In this document: piece after piece, positions 1-7,088 of the stretch
How the letters are laid out: each line of letters starts with the position of its first letter
Position numbering within the stretch: the first letter of the stretch is position 1
Origin: JANNMJ01 sp031397815
Lineage (GTDB): Bacteria > Bacteroidota > Bacteroidia > Cytophagales > Hymenobacteraceae
Assembly: GCA_031397815.1 (NCBI GenBank)
Contig: JANNMJ010000212.1
Location: forward strand, 1 to 22,864
Reading direction: 5' to 3'
Length of the DNA: 22,864 nucleotides
The notes under the pieces: model-generated
What the model was told of the DNA's origin: nothing
What the model saw: only the letters and a program-made list of their open reading frames with translations
The model's database searches: none
Program-made: the position numbers and the translations under genes

Positions 1-50
1 CCGGATACGTAGGAGCGCGCCCACCCGCATGGCCGTAACCGCGTTCCCCA

Positions 51-90
51 CCCCGCCCCTTCGGGGCACCCCTCCCCCAAGGGGTTGGGG
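51..90. repeat. GC-rich double hairpin upstream of mutL
   Basis: Two adjacent hairpins are visible. The first is GCCCC-ttc-GGGGC (55-67). The second is an interrupted C-run/G-run stem: CCCC (69-72) and CCCC (74-77) against GGGG (81-84) and GGGG (87-90). There is no T-run after them, so they are not a textbook terminator. The layout resembles the C-rich/G-rich intergenic repeats common in Bacteroidota genomes, but membership of a family cannot be shown from one copy. They may belong to the 3' end of a gene left of the window. The rest of 1-230 holds no convincing gene. Confidence 0.5.
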
Positions 91-230
91 AATCTGTTCT
101 ACTAGTGCATCCACTTCCCTTCTCACCGATATCCGCCGCCCCGCCGAACCCACTCCCCCCGCCTTACTGTTACCGGGCGCTCCATCTTTGTTCCGCCTTT
201 GTTGCGCACTTCGCCGCTCCGCCCGCCGCT

Positions 231-2288
231 ATGGACCTGATCCGTCTCCTTCCCGAACACCTCGCTAACCAAATCGCCGCGGGCGAGGTGGTGCAGCGGC
301 CCGCATCGGTGGTCAAGGAGCTGCTCGAAAACGCCCTCGATGCGGGCGCCAAAACGCTTAAGCTCATCGTCCGCGATGCCGGGCGGACGCTGATTCAGGT
401 CATCGACGATGGCGACGGGATGAGCGAAACTGACGCCCGGCTCAGCTTAGAACGCCACGCGACGAGTAAAATCCGGCAAACCGACGACCTTTTCACCCTC
501 CGCACCTTCGGGTTTCGGGGCGAAGCGTTGGCGTCTATCGCCGCCGTGGCGCGGGTAGAGCTGAAAACCCGTCGCCCCGCCGACGAAACCGGCACGCGCC
601 TGACCGTCGAGAACTCGAAAGTGCTCACGCAGGAGCCGTGCGCGATGCCGCCGGGCACGAGCATCTGCGTCCGCGACCTGTTCTACAACGTCCCGGCGCG
701 ACGGGCTTTCTTGAAGTCGAACGCCGTCGAGATGCGCCACAGTCTCGACGAGTTTCAGCGGGTGGCGCTCGCGAATCCCGAGGTCGCGTTTTCGTTGTTT
801 CAAAACGACATGGAAGTGTTTCAGCTTCCGCCGGTCAAGCTCTCGCAGCGGATTGTGGCGCTGCTCGGCGCGGGGTACAAGAGCCATTTGGCGCAGTGCG
901 AGCAGGATACGGCGTCGGTGAAGGTGAGCGGGTATATCGGCAAGCCGGAAGGGGCGCGGAAATCGCGGGGAGATCAGTTTTTCTTCGTCAATGGGCGGTA
1001 TATCCGCTCGGCGTACCTCAATCACGCCGTACTGACGGCGTATGAAGGCTTATTGGCCCGCGACGCGCACCCGTTCTACGCCCTCTTCCTCGACCTCAAC
1101 CCCGCCGAGATCGATATCAACGTTCATCCCACCAAAACCGAGATCAAGTTCGCCGACGAGAAGACGGTTTATGCGATTGTCTGCGCGTCGGTGCGGCAAT
1201 CGTTGGGGCTTTACAATCTGGCGCCGTCGCTGGATTTCGACGGGAACGTCAATTTCACCACTTTCCGCACGGCCACGGCGCACGCGGCGGTGTCGGCGGG
1301 CGGGGCGCCTACTACGTCGGCCACGTCGGCGGCTTCCGCTGGGGCGCCGCCGCCTGCGCGCGTGCCAAGCGCTGGGCCAAGCGCGGCGCCTTATGCAGCG
1401 CCGAATGCGGCGCCCGCCCCGCGTCCGGCGTCCCGGCCGCTCCCGGCCAGCACCTTCGATGGTAGCGGCGGCTCTGACCAGTCCGCCCGCCCCGCCCGCC
1501 CCGCAACTTCTTCCGAAGATTTCGACGACCTTCCCGACGATGTGACCACGAGCGCGGCGATTGCCTCCGTGGCGGCGCTCTTCGGGGCCGATTCACCGGC
1601 TATGCGCACCGCGCAGAGCGCATCGTCGGCTGCTTCTCAGGCGTCGTCGCCCGCGACCGACGATGCTCCATCCGCCCTCCCGCTGACCCTTGGGCTGGCG
1701 ACCGAGATTACCGGCGTGAAGCTGTTTCAGCTGCACCAGCAGTACGTGGTGGTGCCGGTGCGGTCGGGGTTGATGCTGATTGACCAGCGCGCCGCCCGTG
1801 AGCGCATTCTCTACGAAGAGTACGCCCGAGCCGCTGAGCGCACCGCCGTGGCGCCCGCGCAGGCGCTGCTGTTTCCGCAGGCGCTCCACTTTTCCGCCGC
1901 TGATTATGCGCTCGTGCAGGAATTGCTGCCGGAGCTAGAGGCGCTGGGCTTCCGGTTGCGCTCGCTCGGTCCGCGCGCGTTGGCGGCAGAGGGCGTCCCC
2001 GCCGATTTGCCCGCCGCCGATGTGCAGGCGCTCCTCGATGGCGTCCTCGAACAGGTGCGCGCCGGACGGGCGGGCGCCGATGTGCGCCTCGCCGCCCGCG
2101 AGCAAGTGGCACGCGCCCTAGCCCGACGGGCGGCGGCGCGCTTCACGCAAAAACTTTCGGAGCCGGAGCTAACCGCCCTCGTGGATCGGCTGTTTGCATG
2201 TGCCACGCCGAACTACACGCCCGGCGGCCAACCGACGCTCACGGTGTTGGCGATGGGCCAAATCGAGGCGTTTTTCACGCAGGGCTAA
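231..2288 (+). CDS. mutL: DNA mismatch repair protein MutL
   Basis: MutL couples mismatch recognition by MutS to strand removal. From the ATG at 231 the protein is 685 aa. The N-terminal GHKL ATPase is intact: E30 and N34 in VVKELLENALDAGA, DDGDGM near 59-64, and GFRGEAL at 94-100. A Pro/Ala/Ser-rich, low-complexity linker covers roughly residues 345-480, followed by a C-terminal dimerisation domain. The frame is open back to 105, but the conserved MutL start (MDLIRLLPEHLANQIAAGEV) begins at 231, so the upstream stretch is treated as leader. The C-terminal endonuclease motif DQHA(x)2E(x)4E reads D518-Q-R-A-A-R-E-R-I-L-Y-E529, and the position of CPHGRP reads T663-P-G-G-Q-P, so the usual metal-binding His/Cys residues are absent. 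The next gene starts 172 nt downstream. Identification is firm; nuclease status is inferred. Confidence 0.97.
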   Translation: MDLIRLLPEHLANQIAAGEVVQRPASVVKELLENALDAGAKTLKLIVRDAGRTLIQVIDDGDGMSETDARLSLERHATSKIRQTDDLFTLRTFGFRGEALASIAAVARVELKTRRPADETGTRLTVENSKVLTQEPCAMPPGTSICVRDLFYNVPARRAFLKSNAVEMRHSLDEFQRVALANPEVAFSLFQNDMEVFQLPPVKLSQRIVALLGAGYKSHLAQCEQDTASVKVSGYIGKPEGARKSRGDQFFFVNGRYIRSAYLNHAVLTAYEGLLARDAHPFYALFLDLNPAEIDINVHPTKTEIKFADEKTVYAIVCASVRQSLGLYNLAPSLDFDGNVNFTTFRTATAHAAVSAGGAPTTSATSAASAGAPPPARVPSAGPSAAPYAAPNAAPAPRPASRPLPASTFDGSGGSDQSARPARPATSSEDFDDLPDDVTTSAAIASVAALFGADSPAMRTAQSASSAASQASSPATDDAPSALPLTLGLATEITGVKLFQLHQQYVVVPVRSGLMLIDQRAARERILYEEYARAAERTAVAPAQALLFPQALHFSAADYALVQELLPELEALGFRLRSLGPRALAAEGVPADLPAADVQALLDGVLEQVRAGRAGADVRLAAREQVARALARRAAARFTQKLSEPELTALVDRLFACATPNYTPGGQPTLTVLAMGQIEAFFTQG

Positions 2289-2460
2289 GCCAAAGCGGTT
2301 ACTTTGTGCCGTTCAACGGCTACCGTTCGACGCTGAGCGGGCCAAATGGGCCTGCCGGGCTTCGGACTGCGTCGGCACGCCCTTCTCCGGTCAAGCCAAT
2401 CATGCCGATCACGCCAAACGCCGAACGCTTCCGTGCGTAAAGGCTTTTTTTAGATTTCTG

Positions 2461-3237
2461 ATGTTCAATCTGACGCCCGTCGTTCGGGTTTTGCTCCTTC
2501 TCAACGTCGCGGTTTTGCTGGCGCAGCAGGGCGGCTTGCTGCCCGATTCCGTGTACGCGCTGCACCAGTTCAACTCGCCGGTTTTCAGGCCGTGGCAGCT
2601 GCTGACGCATATGTTCATGCACGGCGGCTGGGGGCACTTGTTCAGCAATATGCTGAGCCTGTTCTTCTTCGGCTCGGCGCTGGAGCAGCACTGGGGCGGC
2701 AAGCGCTTCGTGGCGTTTTACCTGATTTGCGGCATCGGGGCGGCGTCGATTTACAACGGCATTCGCGGGTGGGAGTCGCATCAGATGACGCAGGCGGAAA
2801 CCGCTTTCGTGCAACGCCCGACTGATATCGGCTTCATGCGGTTCACCGAAACCTACGGCGGCGGCTTCGACCCGCAGTACGAGGCCGTCGCGGTCGCGCT
2901 CCACGACAATCCCGACAAGCCCGAATACCTGCAAGCGGCGCGGCAAATCGTCTCGACCCTCGCCGAGTACATCCGCGACAACTCGCGGATGGTGGGTGCG
3001 TCGGGGGCGGTTTTCGCCATTTTGTTCGCCTTCGGCTACCTGTTCCCGAATCAGCGGATGTACATCTTCCCGCTGCCCATCGGGATTGAGGCGAAATACT
3101 TCGTCTTTCTCTACGGCGCGTATGAGCTGTGGAAGGGCGTCCAGCGCGCCGCCGGGGATAACGTCGCCCATTTCGCCCACCTCGGCGGGATGCTCTTCGC
3201 TTTCATCTTACTGAAATACTGGGAAAAACGTGACTAG
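2461..3237 (+). CDS. Rhomboid family intramembrane serine protease (first of two)
   Basis: Rhomboids cleave transmembrane helices of substrate proteins inside the membrane. This 258-aa protein has the family signatures: a hydrophobic first helix (about 4-25), the L1/TM2 region MHGGWGHLFSN with H59 and N63 (HxxxN), the nucleophile S181 in GASGA, and catalytic H240 in AHLGG. About 90 residues of hydrophilic sequence lie between the third helix and GASG, a long insertion compared with minimal GlpG-type proteins. The ATG at 2461 starts immediately before the first helix (MFNLTPVVRV). The frame stays open upstream into the mutL 3' end, but that sequence looks non-coding. A weak -7-like box (TAGATTTC, 2451-2458) would give a very short leader. 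Substrates are unknown. The second rhomboid follows after 172 nt of repeat-rich DNA. Confidence 0.93.
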   Translation: MFNLTPVVRVLLLLNVAVLLAQQGGLLPDSVYALHQFNSPVFRPWQLLTHMFMHGGWGHLFSNMLSLFFFGSALEQHWGGKRFVAFYLICGIGAASIYNGIRGWESHQMTQAETAFVQRPTDIGFMRFTETYGGGFDPQYEAVAVALHDNPDKPEYLQAARQIVSTLAEYIRDNSRMVGASGAVFAILFAFGYLFPNQRMYIFPLPIGIEAKYFVFLYGAYELWKGVQRAAGDNVAHFAHLGGMLFAFILLKYWEKRD

Positions 3238-3409
3238 AAGAGAGATGTGTGGAAAAGATGTGAAAGAGATGTGGAAATGTGGAAAAGATGTGGGGAAAGC
3301 AAACAGCCCATCGGCCACATCTAGCCATTAATCACACCGGACACACTCTCACATCTACCCATCGACCCCATCCCCACATCAACCACATCCCCACATCTTT
3401 CTCCCCCCT
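3238..3409. repeat. ATGTGG / CCACAT inverted repeat array between the rhomboid genes
   Basis: The left half (about 3240-3299) is purine-rich and carries at least five degenerate copies of (A)GATGTG(G)AAA. The right half (about 3316-3400) carries the complementary CCACATC(T) word several times. The longest exact pairing I found is AAAGATGTGGGG (3284-3295) with CCCCACATCTTT (3389-3400), a 12-bp inverted repeat, with many alternative registers available. No T-run follows. It ends about 10 nt before the second rhomboid start, so it lies in or next to that gene's leader. It may be structural or regulatory, or a decayed short tandem array. Confidence 0.75.
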
Positions 3410-4333
3410 ATGGCTACTTCTCTGACTGACGACCTGCGCCGGGCGATGCGTGCTAACGGCAATGCCTTGCACCGCCTCATTCTGTACAATGTGGCCGTGT
3501 TCGTGGTGTTGGTGGTGCTGCGCGTGGTGCTGACGCTGAGCGGTGCCGGTGAAGTGTACACGATGATTCACGGCTGGGTGATTCTGCCGTCGTGGCTGGT
3601 GGGCGCGGGGAGCCTGATTACCCGGCCGTGGGCGCTGCTGACGTACGCGTTCGTGCACGAGGAATTCTTCCACATCCTGTTCAATATGCTGAACCTGTAT
3701 TGGTTCGGGATGCTGATTCGGGAGTATCTGGGCGCGCGTCGACTGGTGAATCTGTACTTGCTGGGGTCGTTGATGGGGGCGGTGCTGTTTGTGCTGGCGC
3801 TCAACTTCATTCCGGAGCTGACGCGGCGGTTCGGGCCGGTGGCGGTGCAGGGCGCGTCGGGCGGGGTGCTGGCGGTGATTGTCGGGGCGGCCACGCTGCT
3901 GCCTGATTACACGTTTATGCTGATTCTGCTCGGCCCCGTCCGCATCAAGTGGATTGCGGCGGTGCTGGTGCTGCTCAGCGTCAGCGGCCTGACGGGCGGC
4001 AACGCCGGGGGCCAAGCGGTGCATCTGGGCGGCGCGCTGATGGGTTTCCTCTACATCAAGCAGCTCCGCGCGGGGCGCGATTTAGGCGCCCCCATCCAAG
4101 CCGTAGGCCGCTGGATCAACCGCCTCTTCGGCGCCGACGCCGACGGTAGCGCCGCCCCGCGCCCCGCGATGCGCGTCACGTCTCGCGGCAACGGCAACAC
4201 CACGCCCCCCAAAGCCGCCAACACCGCCGACCAAGCCATCATCGACCAAATCCTCGATAAAATCAACCGCTCCGGCTACGACAGCCTAACGAAAGAAGAG
4301 AAGCAGCAGCTTTTCCGCGCGAGTCAGAAGTAA
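3410..4333 (+). CDS. Rhomboid family intramembrane serine protease with DUF6576-like tail
   Basis: A second, distinct rhomboid protein of 307 aa. The catalytic signatures are present: H88 and N92 in FFHILFN (HxxxN), the nucleophile S150 in QGASGG, and H205 in AVHLGGAL. Six or so hydrophobic helices cover about residues 22-220. The roughly 85-residue cytoplasmic C-terminus ends in IIDQILDKINRSGYDSLTKEEKQQLFRAS, matching the short DUF6576-type module often attached to Bacteroidota rhomboids. A candidate start is the ATG at 3410 just after the repeat array; no strong Shine-Dalgarno is visible. It differs from its neighbour in lacking the long loop before GASG, so the pair is not a recent duplication. 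Physiological substrates are unknown. Confidence 0.94.
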   Translation: MATSLTDDLRRAMRANGNALHRLILYNVAVFVVLVVLRVVLTLSGAGEVYTMIHGWVILPSWLVGAGSLITRPWALLTYAFVHEEFFHILFNMLNLYWFGMLIREYLGARRLVNLYLLGSLMGAVLFVLALNFIPELTRRFGPVAVQGASGGVLAVIVGAATLLPDYTFMLILLGPVRIKWIAAVLVLLSVSGLTGGNAGGQAVHLGGALMGFLYIKQLRAGRDLGAPIQAVGRWINRLFGADADGSAAPRPAMRVTSRGNGNTTPPKAANTADQAIIDQILDKINRSGYDSLTKEEKQQLFRASQK

Positions 4334-4417
4334 GCGTAAGCCAAAGCCAACCGGCGGCAACTTATCCACGGTCGGCGGCGTCCGGTAGCCATATCGCCCC
4401 TTATTTACGAGTTGTTT

Positions 4418-5017
4418 ATGGCCCGCCGCTCCGCCCTTCTGCTTCAGATTCCGCAGCCCTGCCCCGAGGCTTGGGGTGCGATGACACCCACCGCCACCGG
4501 CCGCCACTGCGCGAGCTGCGAGAAAGTGGTCGTTGATTTTACGCGGATGACGGATGGGGAAGTGGTGGCGTGGCTCGCGAAAGAAGGCGATAAGCCGGGG
4601 TGCGGCAACTTCCGGCCCGACCAGCTAAACCGGCCGCTTTTCGCCGCGGCTCAACCCGCCGCTGCTTGGCAGCGCTGGGCATTGGCCTTGCTGGCGCTGC
4701 TGGGCTGGCGGAGCACACAGCCCGCCAACGCGCAGACGCAGGGTCCGCCACTCCCCAAATCGATACAACAAGGTGTCGCCAAACCAACGGGCTCTAACAA
4801 GCCATTGAAGCAAACTCCTGCTAGCAACTCCGGAGCGCATCGTGAGAAAGGCGTTGCATCGCCCGCGCTGATGCCACGTCAGAGCGATGCTGATTCACAG
4901 CTCACTAGCCTTAGGGGAGATATAGATACGGTCTTCGTTCCCCGTGTCGATAATGTGAAGCAGTCGCAGCCAAGCGGCCAATCGTGGTCACTCCGTCGGC
5001 GCAGAATAAAAAAATAA
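4418..5017 (+). CDS. Cys-motif N-terminal domain membrane protein, unknown function
   Basis: The 199-aa product (ATG at 4418; a TTG two codons upstream is also possible) begins with a compact domain of about 75 residues: IPQPCPEAW-MTPT-GRHCASCEKVVVDFTRMTD, then CGNFRPDQLNR. I recognise this layout from many Bacteroidota proteins: paired Cys (CxxC), an invariant K-x-V-x-D-F stretch, and a second Cys in a C-G-x-F segment. It may bind metal or form disulfides; no function is established that I know of. A single transmembrane helix follows (about WQRWALALLALLGW, residues 82-96). The C-terminal 100 residues are Ser/Gln/Pro-rich, low in conservation signals and end with basic residues RRRRIKK. It is convergent with the AlkD-like gene, with only about 60 nt between the two stops. 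Confidence 0.72.
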   Translation: MARRSALLLQIPQPCPEAWGAMTPTATGRHCASCEKVVVDFTRMTDGEVVAWLAKEGDKPGCGNFRPDQLNRPLFAAAQPAAAWQRWALALLALLGWRSTQPANAQTQGPPLPKSIQQGVAKPTGSNKPLKQTPASNSGAHREKGVASPALMPRQSDADSQLTSLRGDIDTVFVPRVDNVKQSQPSGQSWSLRRRRIKK

Positions 5018-5079
5018 AAAGAGCTTCTATAGTACCGCAAATTGCAGGAAACGGCGCTGGTTGGCCTAAGGAACCAGTT

Positions 5080-5826
5080 CTAAGGCTTCGCCAGATACGC
5101 CCGCCGCTCATTCGGCGGCAGCTTCTCGATGGCGTAACGCAGGGCCGTGCGGGGCATTTGCGGCAGGTGTTCGGCCAGAAACTCGTGGAGGGCGTCGATA
5201 TTCTGGTCACCGGCTTCGCGGAGCATCCAGCCGACGGCTTTGTGCATCAAGTCGTGGCGGTGGGAGAGGAGATTGGCGGCGAGCCTGAAGGTATCGGCCA
5301 ACTGCCCGCGCCGGATAAGCGCCTGCGTGGCGACCATCGCGATGCGTTGGCTCCAAAGGTGGTCTTCGGCGGCTAGTTCATCGAGGATATGGCGGTCGTC
5401 GTGCGTATAAAGCAGGCATTTGCCGAGGAGCGCTGGCGCGCTGGTATCGACCAAATCCCAATTATTCACGAACCGTCGCAGGCGCAGGTAGCGCGCGCAA
5501 CGGTCGCGCCGCAGGGCCACAGGCGTGCGCGCACTGCTCACCTGCAAACCCCAAATCGCGAGGGCCACGAACCGGCATTCGTGCAGCGGGTCTTGCAGAA
5601 GCGTCTCTGCTTCTTCGGGCGGCAGCTCCCGAAACTGCTTCGCCACCACCCGCTGCGCCGGTACGGGCGGCCCTAGAAACGCATCGCCCTCGCCATAAGC
5701 GCCCGGCGCCACCTGAAAAAAGCGCCGCACCGCCACCGCCCGCACCGGGTCGGCGATGGCGTGAAGGGCTGCCCGCACGGCAGCGGCGGTTAATGGGGGA
5801 GGTGTGGAGGCTAGGGAATCAGACAT
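5080..5826 (-). CDS. DNA alkylation repair protein, AlkD-like HEAT-repeat glycosylase
   Basis: AlkD-family enzymes excise positively charged alkylated bases (3-methyladenine, 7-methylguanine) without flipping them. The 248-aa protein is all-helical with the family landmarks: NNWDLVDTSA (121-130), LWSQRIAMVAT (158-167) and HDLMHKAVGWMLREAG (191-206), then MPRTALRYAIEKL. By alignment with what is known of Bacillus cereus AlkD (W109, D113, W187), the corresponding residues are W123, D127 and W200, with nearly the same spacing, so catalytic competence is likely. The start MSDSLAS at 5826 is preceded on the minus strand by GATATTTG (5844-5837), one mismatch from TAnnTTTG, implying a leader of only a few nucleotides. 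It is a single-gene unit facing the Cys-domain gene. Confidence 0.92.
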   Translation of the reverse strand: MSDSLASTPPPLTAAAVRAALHAIADPVRAVAVRRFFQVAPGAYGEGDAFLGPPVPAQRVVAKQFRELPPEEAETLLQDPLHECRFVALAIWGLQVSSARTPVALRRDRCARYLRLRRFVNNWDLVDTSAPALLGKCLLYTHDDRHILDELAAEDHLWSQRIAMVATQALIRRGQLADTFRLAANLLSHRHDLMHKAVGWMLREAGDQNIDALHEFLAEHLPQMPRTALRYAIEKLPPNERRAYLAKP

Positions 5827-5933
5827 AAGAAGAGCGCAAATATCTGTTCGGGAGTTGGTTAGGATGAGAATAGTGCTAATGATATGGTTTGTATGGTCCT
5901 AGATGCAAGTAGTGTCCAAACAAACCTTTACAT

Positions 5934-5961
5934 TTGTGGACGGTAAAATTCTCTATTTTTG
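5934..5961 (+). promoter_or_regulatory. Bacteroidota-type promoter of the zinc-ribbon gene
   Basis: TTG at 5934-5936, a 17-nt spacer, then TATTTTTG at 5954-5961, a full match to the TAnnTTTG -7 consensus. The ATG at 5975 follows 13 nt later, which argues against the longer reading that starts at 5903 inside and upstream of this promoter. Confidence 0.7.
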
Positions 5962-5974
5962 TTTCGCAACTACA

Positions 5975-6829
5975 ATGAAAAAATGTCCATTTTGCGCCGA
6001 GAGTGTTCAAGGCGACGCAATTAAATGTAAGCACTGCGGCGAATGGTTGGACGGTCGCAAATCATCTGGAGGTTTACTCGGATCTCTCTCAAGTGCTTTA
6101 AGCACTGGCAAGTCTTTCGTAGACGATAAGGTCAAGCAGATTAAGGAGAGGCAAACGGCCCATCTTTATATGCCAGCTGAAGATAAGCCTTTGTCTTATG
6201 GCCGCTTCAATTTGTATGGCTCTTACTTCGAATCGAAAGGTAAGCGCTTTGAGTTTAAAGATGTCGTGGGTATATTTTATCAGGGTTCGACCTTTAGATA
6301 CGGGGGTATGGATGTTAGTTCGTCTATTCTTTTTAAACTTATTATTTCTAAAACCGATCCGTTATCACTCAGTCCTGATAAGTGTGAGCTAGTAGAGGTT
6401 GTTGAAGGGATAAAATATCTTGATTCAAAAAAAGAACGTGAGGTCGTTGCTTTGATTCTGAGGTTGCTAGAGCAAGAGACGCGAGATTACAGGCTAACTA
6501 GATTTTATCATGAACTAGTAACAAATGGATTTTTTGACTATCTTGGCAATAAGGTTTACAAGAATGGTAATTTCGTTACAGAAAAGGGAGAAAGTGTTAA
6601 TTTGCATAAGGCGTATGAGGAAGGGCTGATTGAATTTGGAAGTCATTTCGCAGGTTTGAAGTCATCATCAAGCGACCCGTATGCTTTTAAAATTTATGCC
6701 TCGAAGGGCCTTAAGGTGAAAGTTTTTGGTTTCGAAGTAAACAAGCGGATCGAAGTGTCGACGATTTACAATCACGACATAATAGTTGACATATTAAAAA
6801 TGTCTGCTATTAGAGGCGTTATTGAGTGA
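5975..6829 (+). CDS. AT-rich zinc-ribbon protein of unknown function
   Basis: The 284-aa protein opens with a four-Cys zinc ribbon, C4-P-F-C7 and C18-K-H-C21 (KKCPFCAESVQGDAIKCKHCGEW), of the kind used as a structural or docking module. A Ser/Gly linker and a short charged helix (about residues 35-55) follow, then about 220 residues I do not recognise. The segment around 65-110 (YGRFNLYGSYFESKGKRFEF) has the alternating pattern of a PH-like beta domain, a guess only. There is no signal peptide or clear membrane helix. The start at 5975 is chosen because MKKCPFC is the canonical start of such proteins and a promoter lies just upstream. The coding sequence is strikingly richer in A+T, with AT-ending codons, than every neighbour, which suggests recent acquisition. 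No mobile element is visible beside it. Confidence 0.75.
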   Translation: MKKCPFCAESVQGDAIKCKHCGEWLDGRKSSGGLLGSLSSALSTGKSFVDDKVKQIKERQTAHLYMPAEDKPLSYGRFNLYGSYFESKGKRFEFKDVVGIFYQGSTFRYGGMDVSSSILFKLIISKTDPLSLSPDKCELVEVVEGIKYLDSKKEREVVALILRLLEQETRDYRLTRFYHELVTNGFFDYLGNKVYKNGNFVTEKGESVNLHKAYEEGLIEFGSHFAGLKSSSSDPYAFKIYASKGLKVKVFGFEVNKRIEVSTIYNHDIIVDILKMSAIRGVIE

Positions 6830-6880
6830 CCTGACCGAAGACGACTTTCTGACCTTCTGTCGGCAGAATCGCAACAGTTG

Positions 6881-6888
6881 TATCTTTG
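6881..6888 (+). promoter_or_regulatory. -7 box TATCTTTG for the candidate small RNA
   Basis: A perfect TAnnTTTG match in the intergenic region after the zinc-ribbon gene. No start codon with a real gene follows; a folded segment and a terminator do. The -33 element is weak (TTCTG around 6855). Confidence 0.5.
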
Positions 6889-6982
6889 CCAATGTAAGCC
6901 CGGTACCTCTTCCGACCCTTAGGGGTTATGAAACCGGGCAACTGATTGGAAGGCGGCTCTCGTAAGGGGGCCGCCTTCGCTT
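6889..6982 (+). ncRNA. Candidate intergenic small RNA, unassigned family
   Basis: Between the zinc-ribbon gene and lysS is a compact unit. A -7 box at 6881-6888 is followed by a stem GCCCGGT (6898-6904) with ACCGGGC (6933-6939), an inner hairpin ACCC (6915-6918) with GGGT (6923-6926), a possible closing helix CCAAT (6889-6893) with ATTGG (6945-6949), and directly after it a terminator. If transcription starts 4-6 nt after the box, the closing helix would be partly outside the transcript, so the 5' end is uncertain. I compared it mentally with SRP, 6S, tmRNA, tRNA and common riboswitch cores and found no match. lysS has its own promoter downstream of the terminator, so an independent transcript is more likely than a lysS attenuator. 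Confidence 0.5.
6950..6982 (+). terminator. Rho-independent terminator of the candidate small RNA
   Basis: AAGGCGGC (6950-6957) pairs exactly with GCCGCCTT (6970-6977) around a 12-nt loop, followed by CGCTTTTG. The T-run is short but on the + strand side. Confidence 0.65.
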
Positions 6983-7036
6983 TTGTGTGCCGAAGCTAAT
7001 GCGCTGCGCGTTCACGGAGAAAGCGCGCCCGCTGCG

Positions 7037-7063
7037 TTGCGCTCCACGGCGGGCGTACTTTTG
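7037..7063 (+). promoter_or_regulatory. Promoter of lysS
   Basis: TTG at 7037-7039, a 16-nt spacer and TACTTTTG at 7056-7063. The box is 25 nt before the lysS ATG at 7089, which supports that start over the in-frame ATG at 6987. Confidence 0.65.
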
Positions 7064-7088
7064 CGGACTCCAATTTTCCGCCTATCTG

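Noticed and set aside
105..230. N-terminal extension of MutL by 42 residues
   Set aside because: The extension is Pro/Ala-rich and unrelated to MutL; the family N-terminus begins exactly at the ATG at 231.
5057..5077. Terminator between the Cys-domain gene and the AlkD-like gene
   Set aside because: CTGGTT/AACCAG is only a 6-bp stem with no T-run, too weak to call.
6889..6982. tRNA, SRP RNA, tmRNA or a known riboswitch
   Set aside because: No cloverleaf or CCA-end geometry, no SRP domain IV signature (GGAAG-AGCAG region) and no recalled riboswitch core was found; kept only as an unassigned small RNA candidate.
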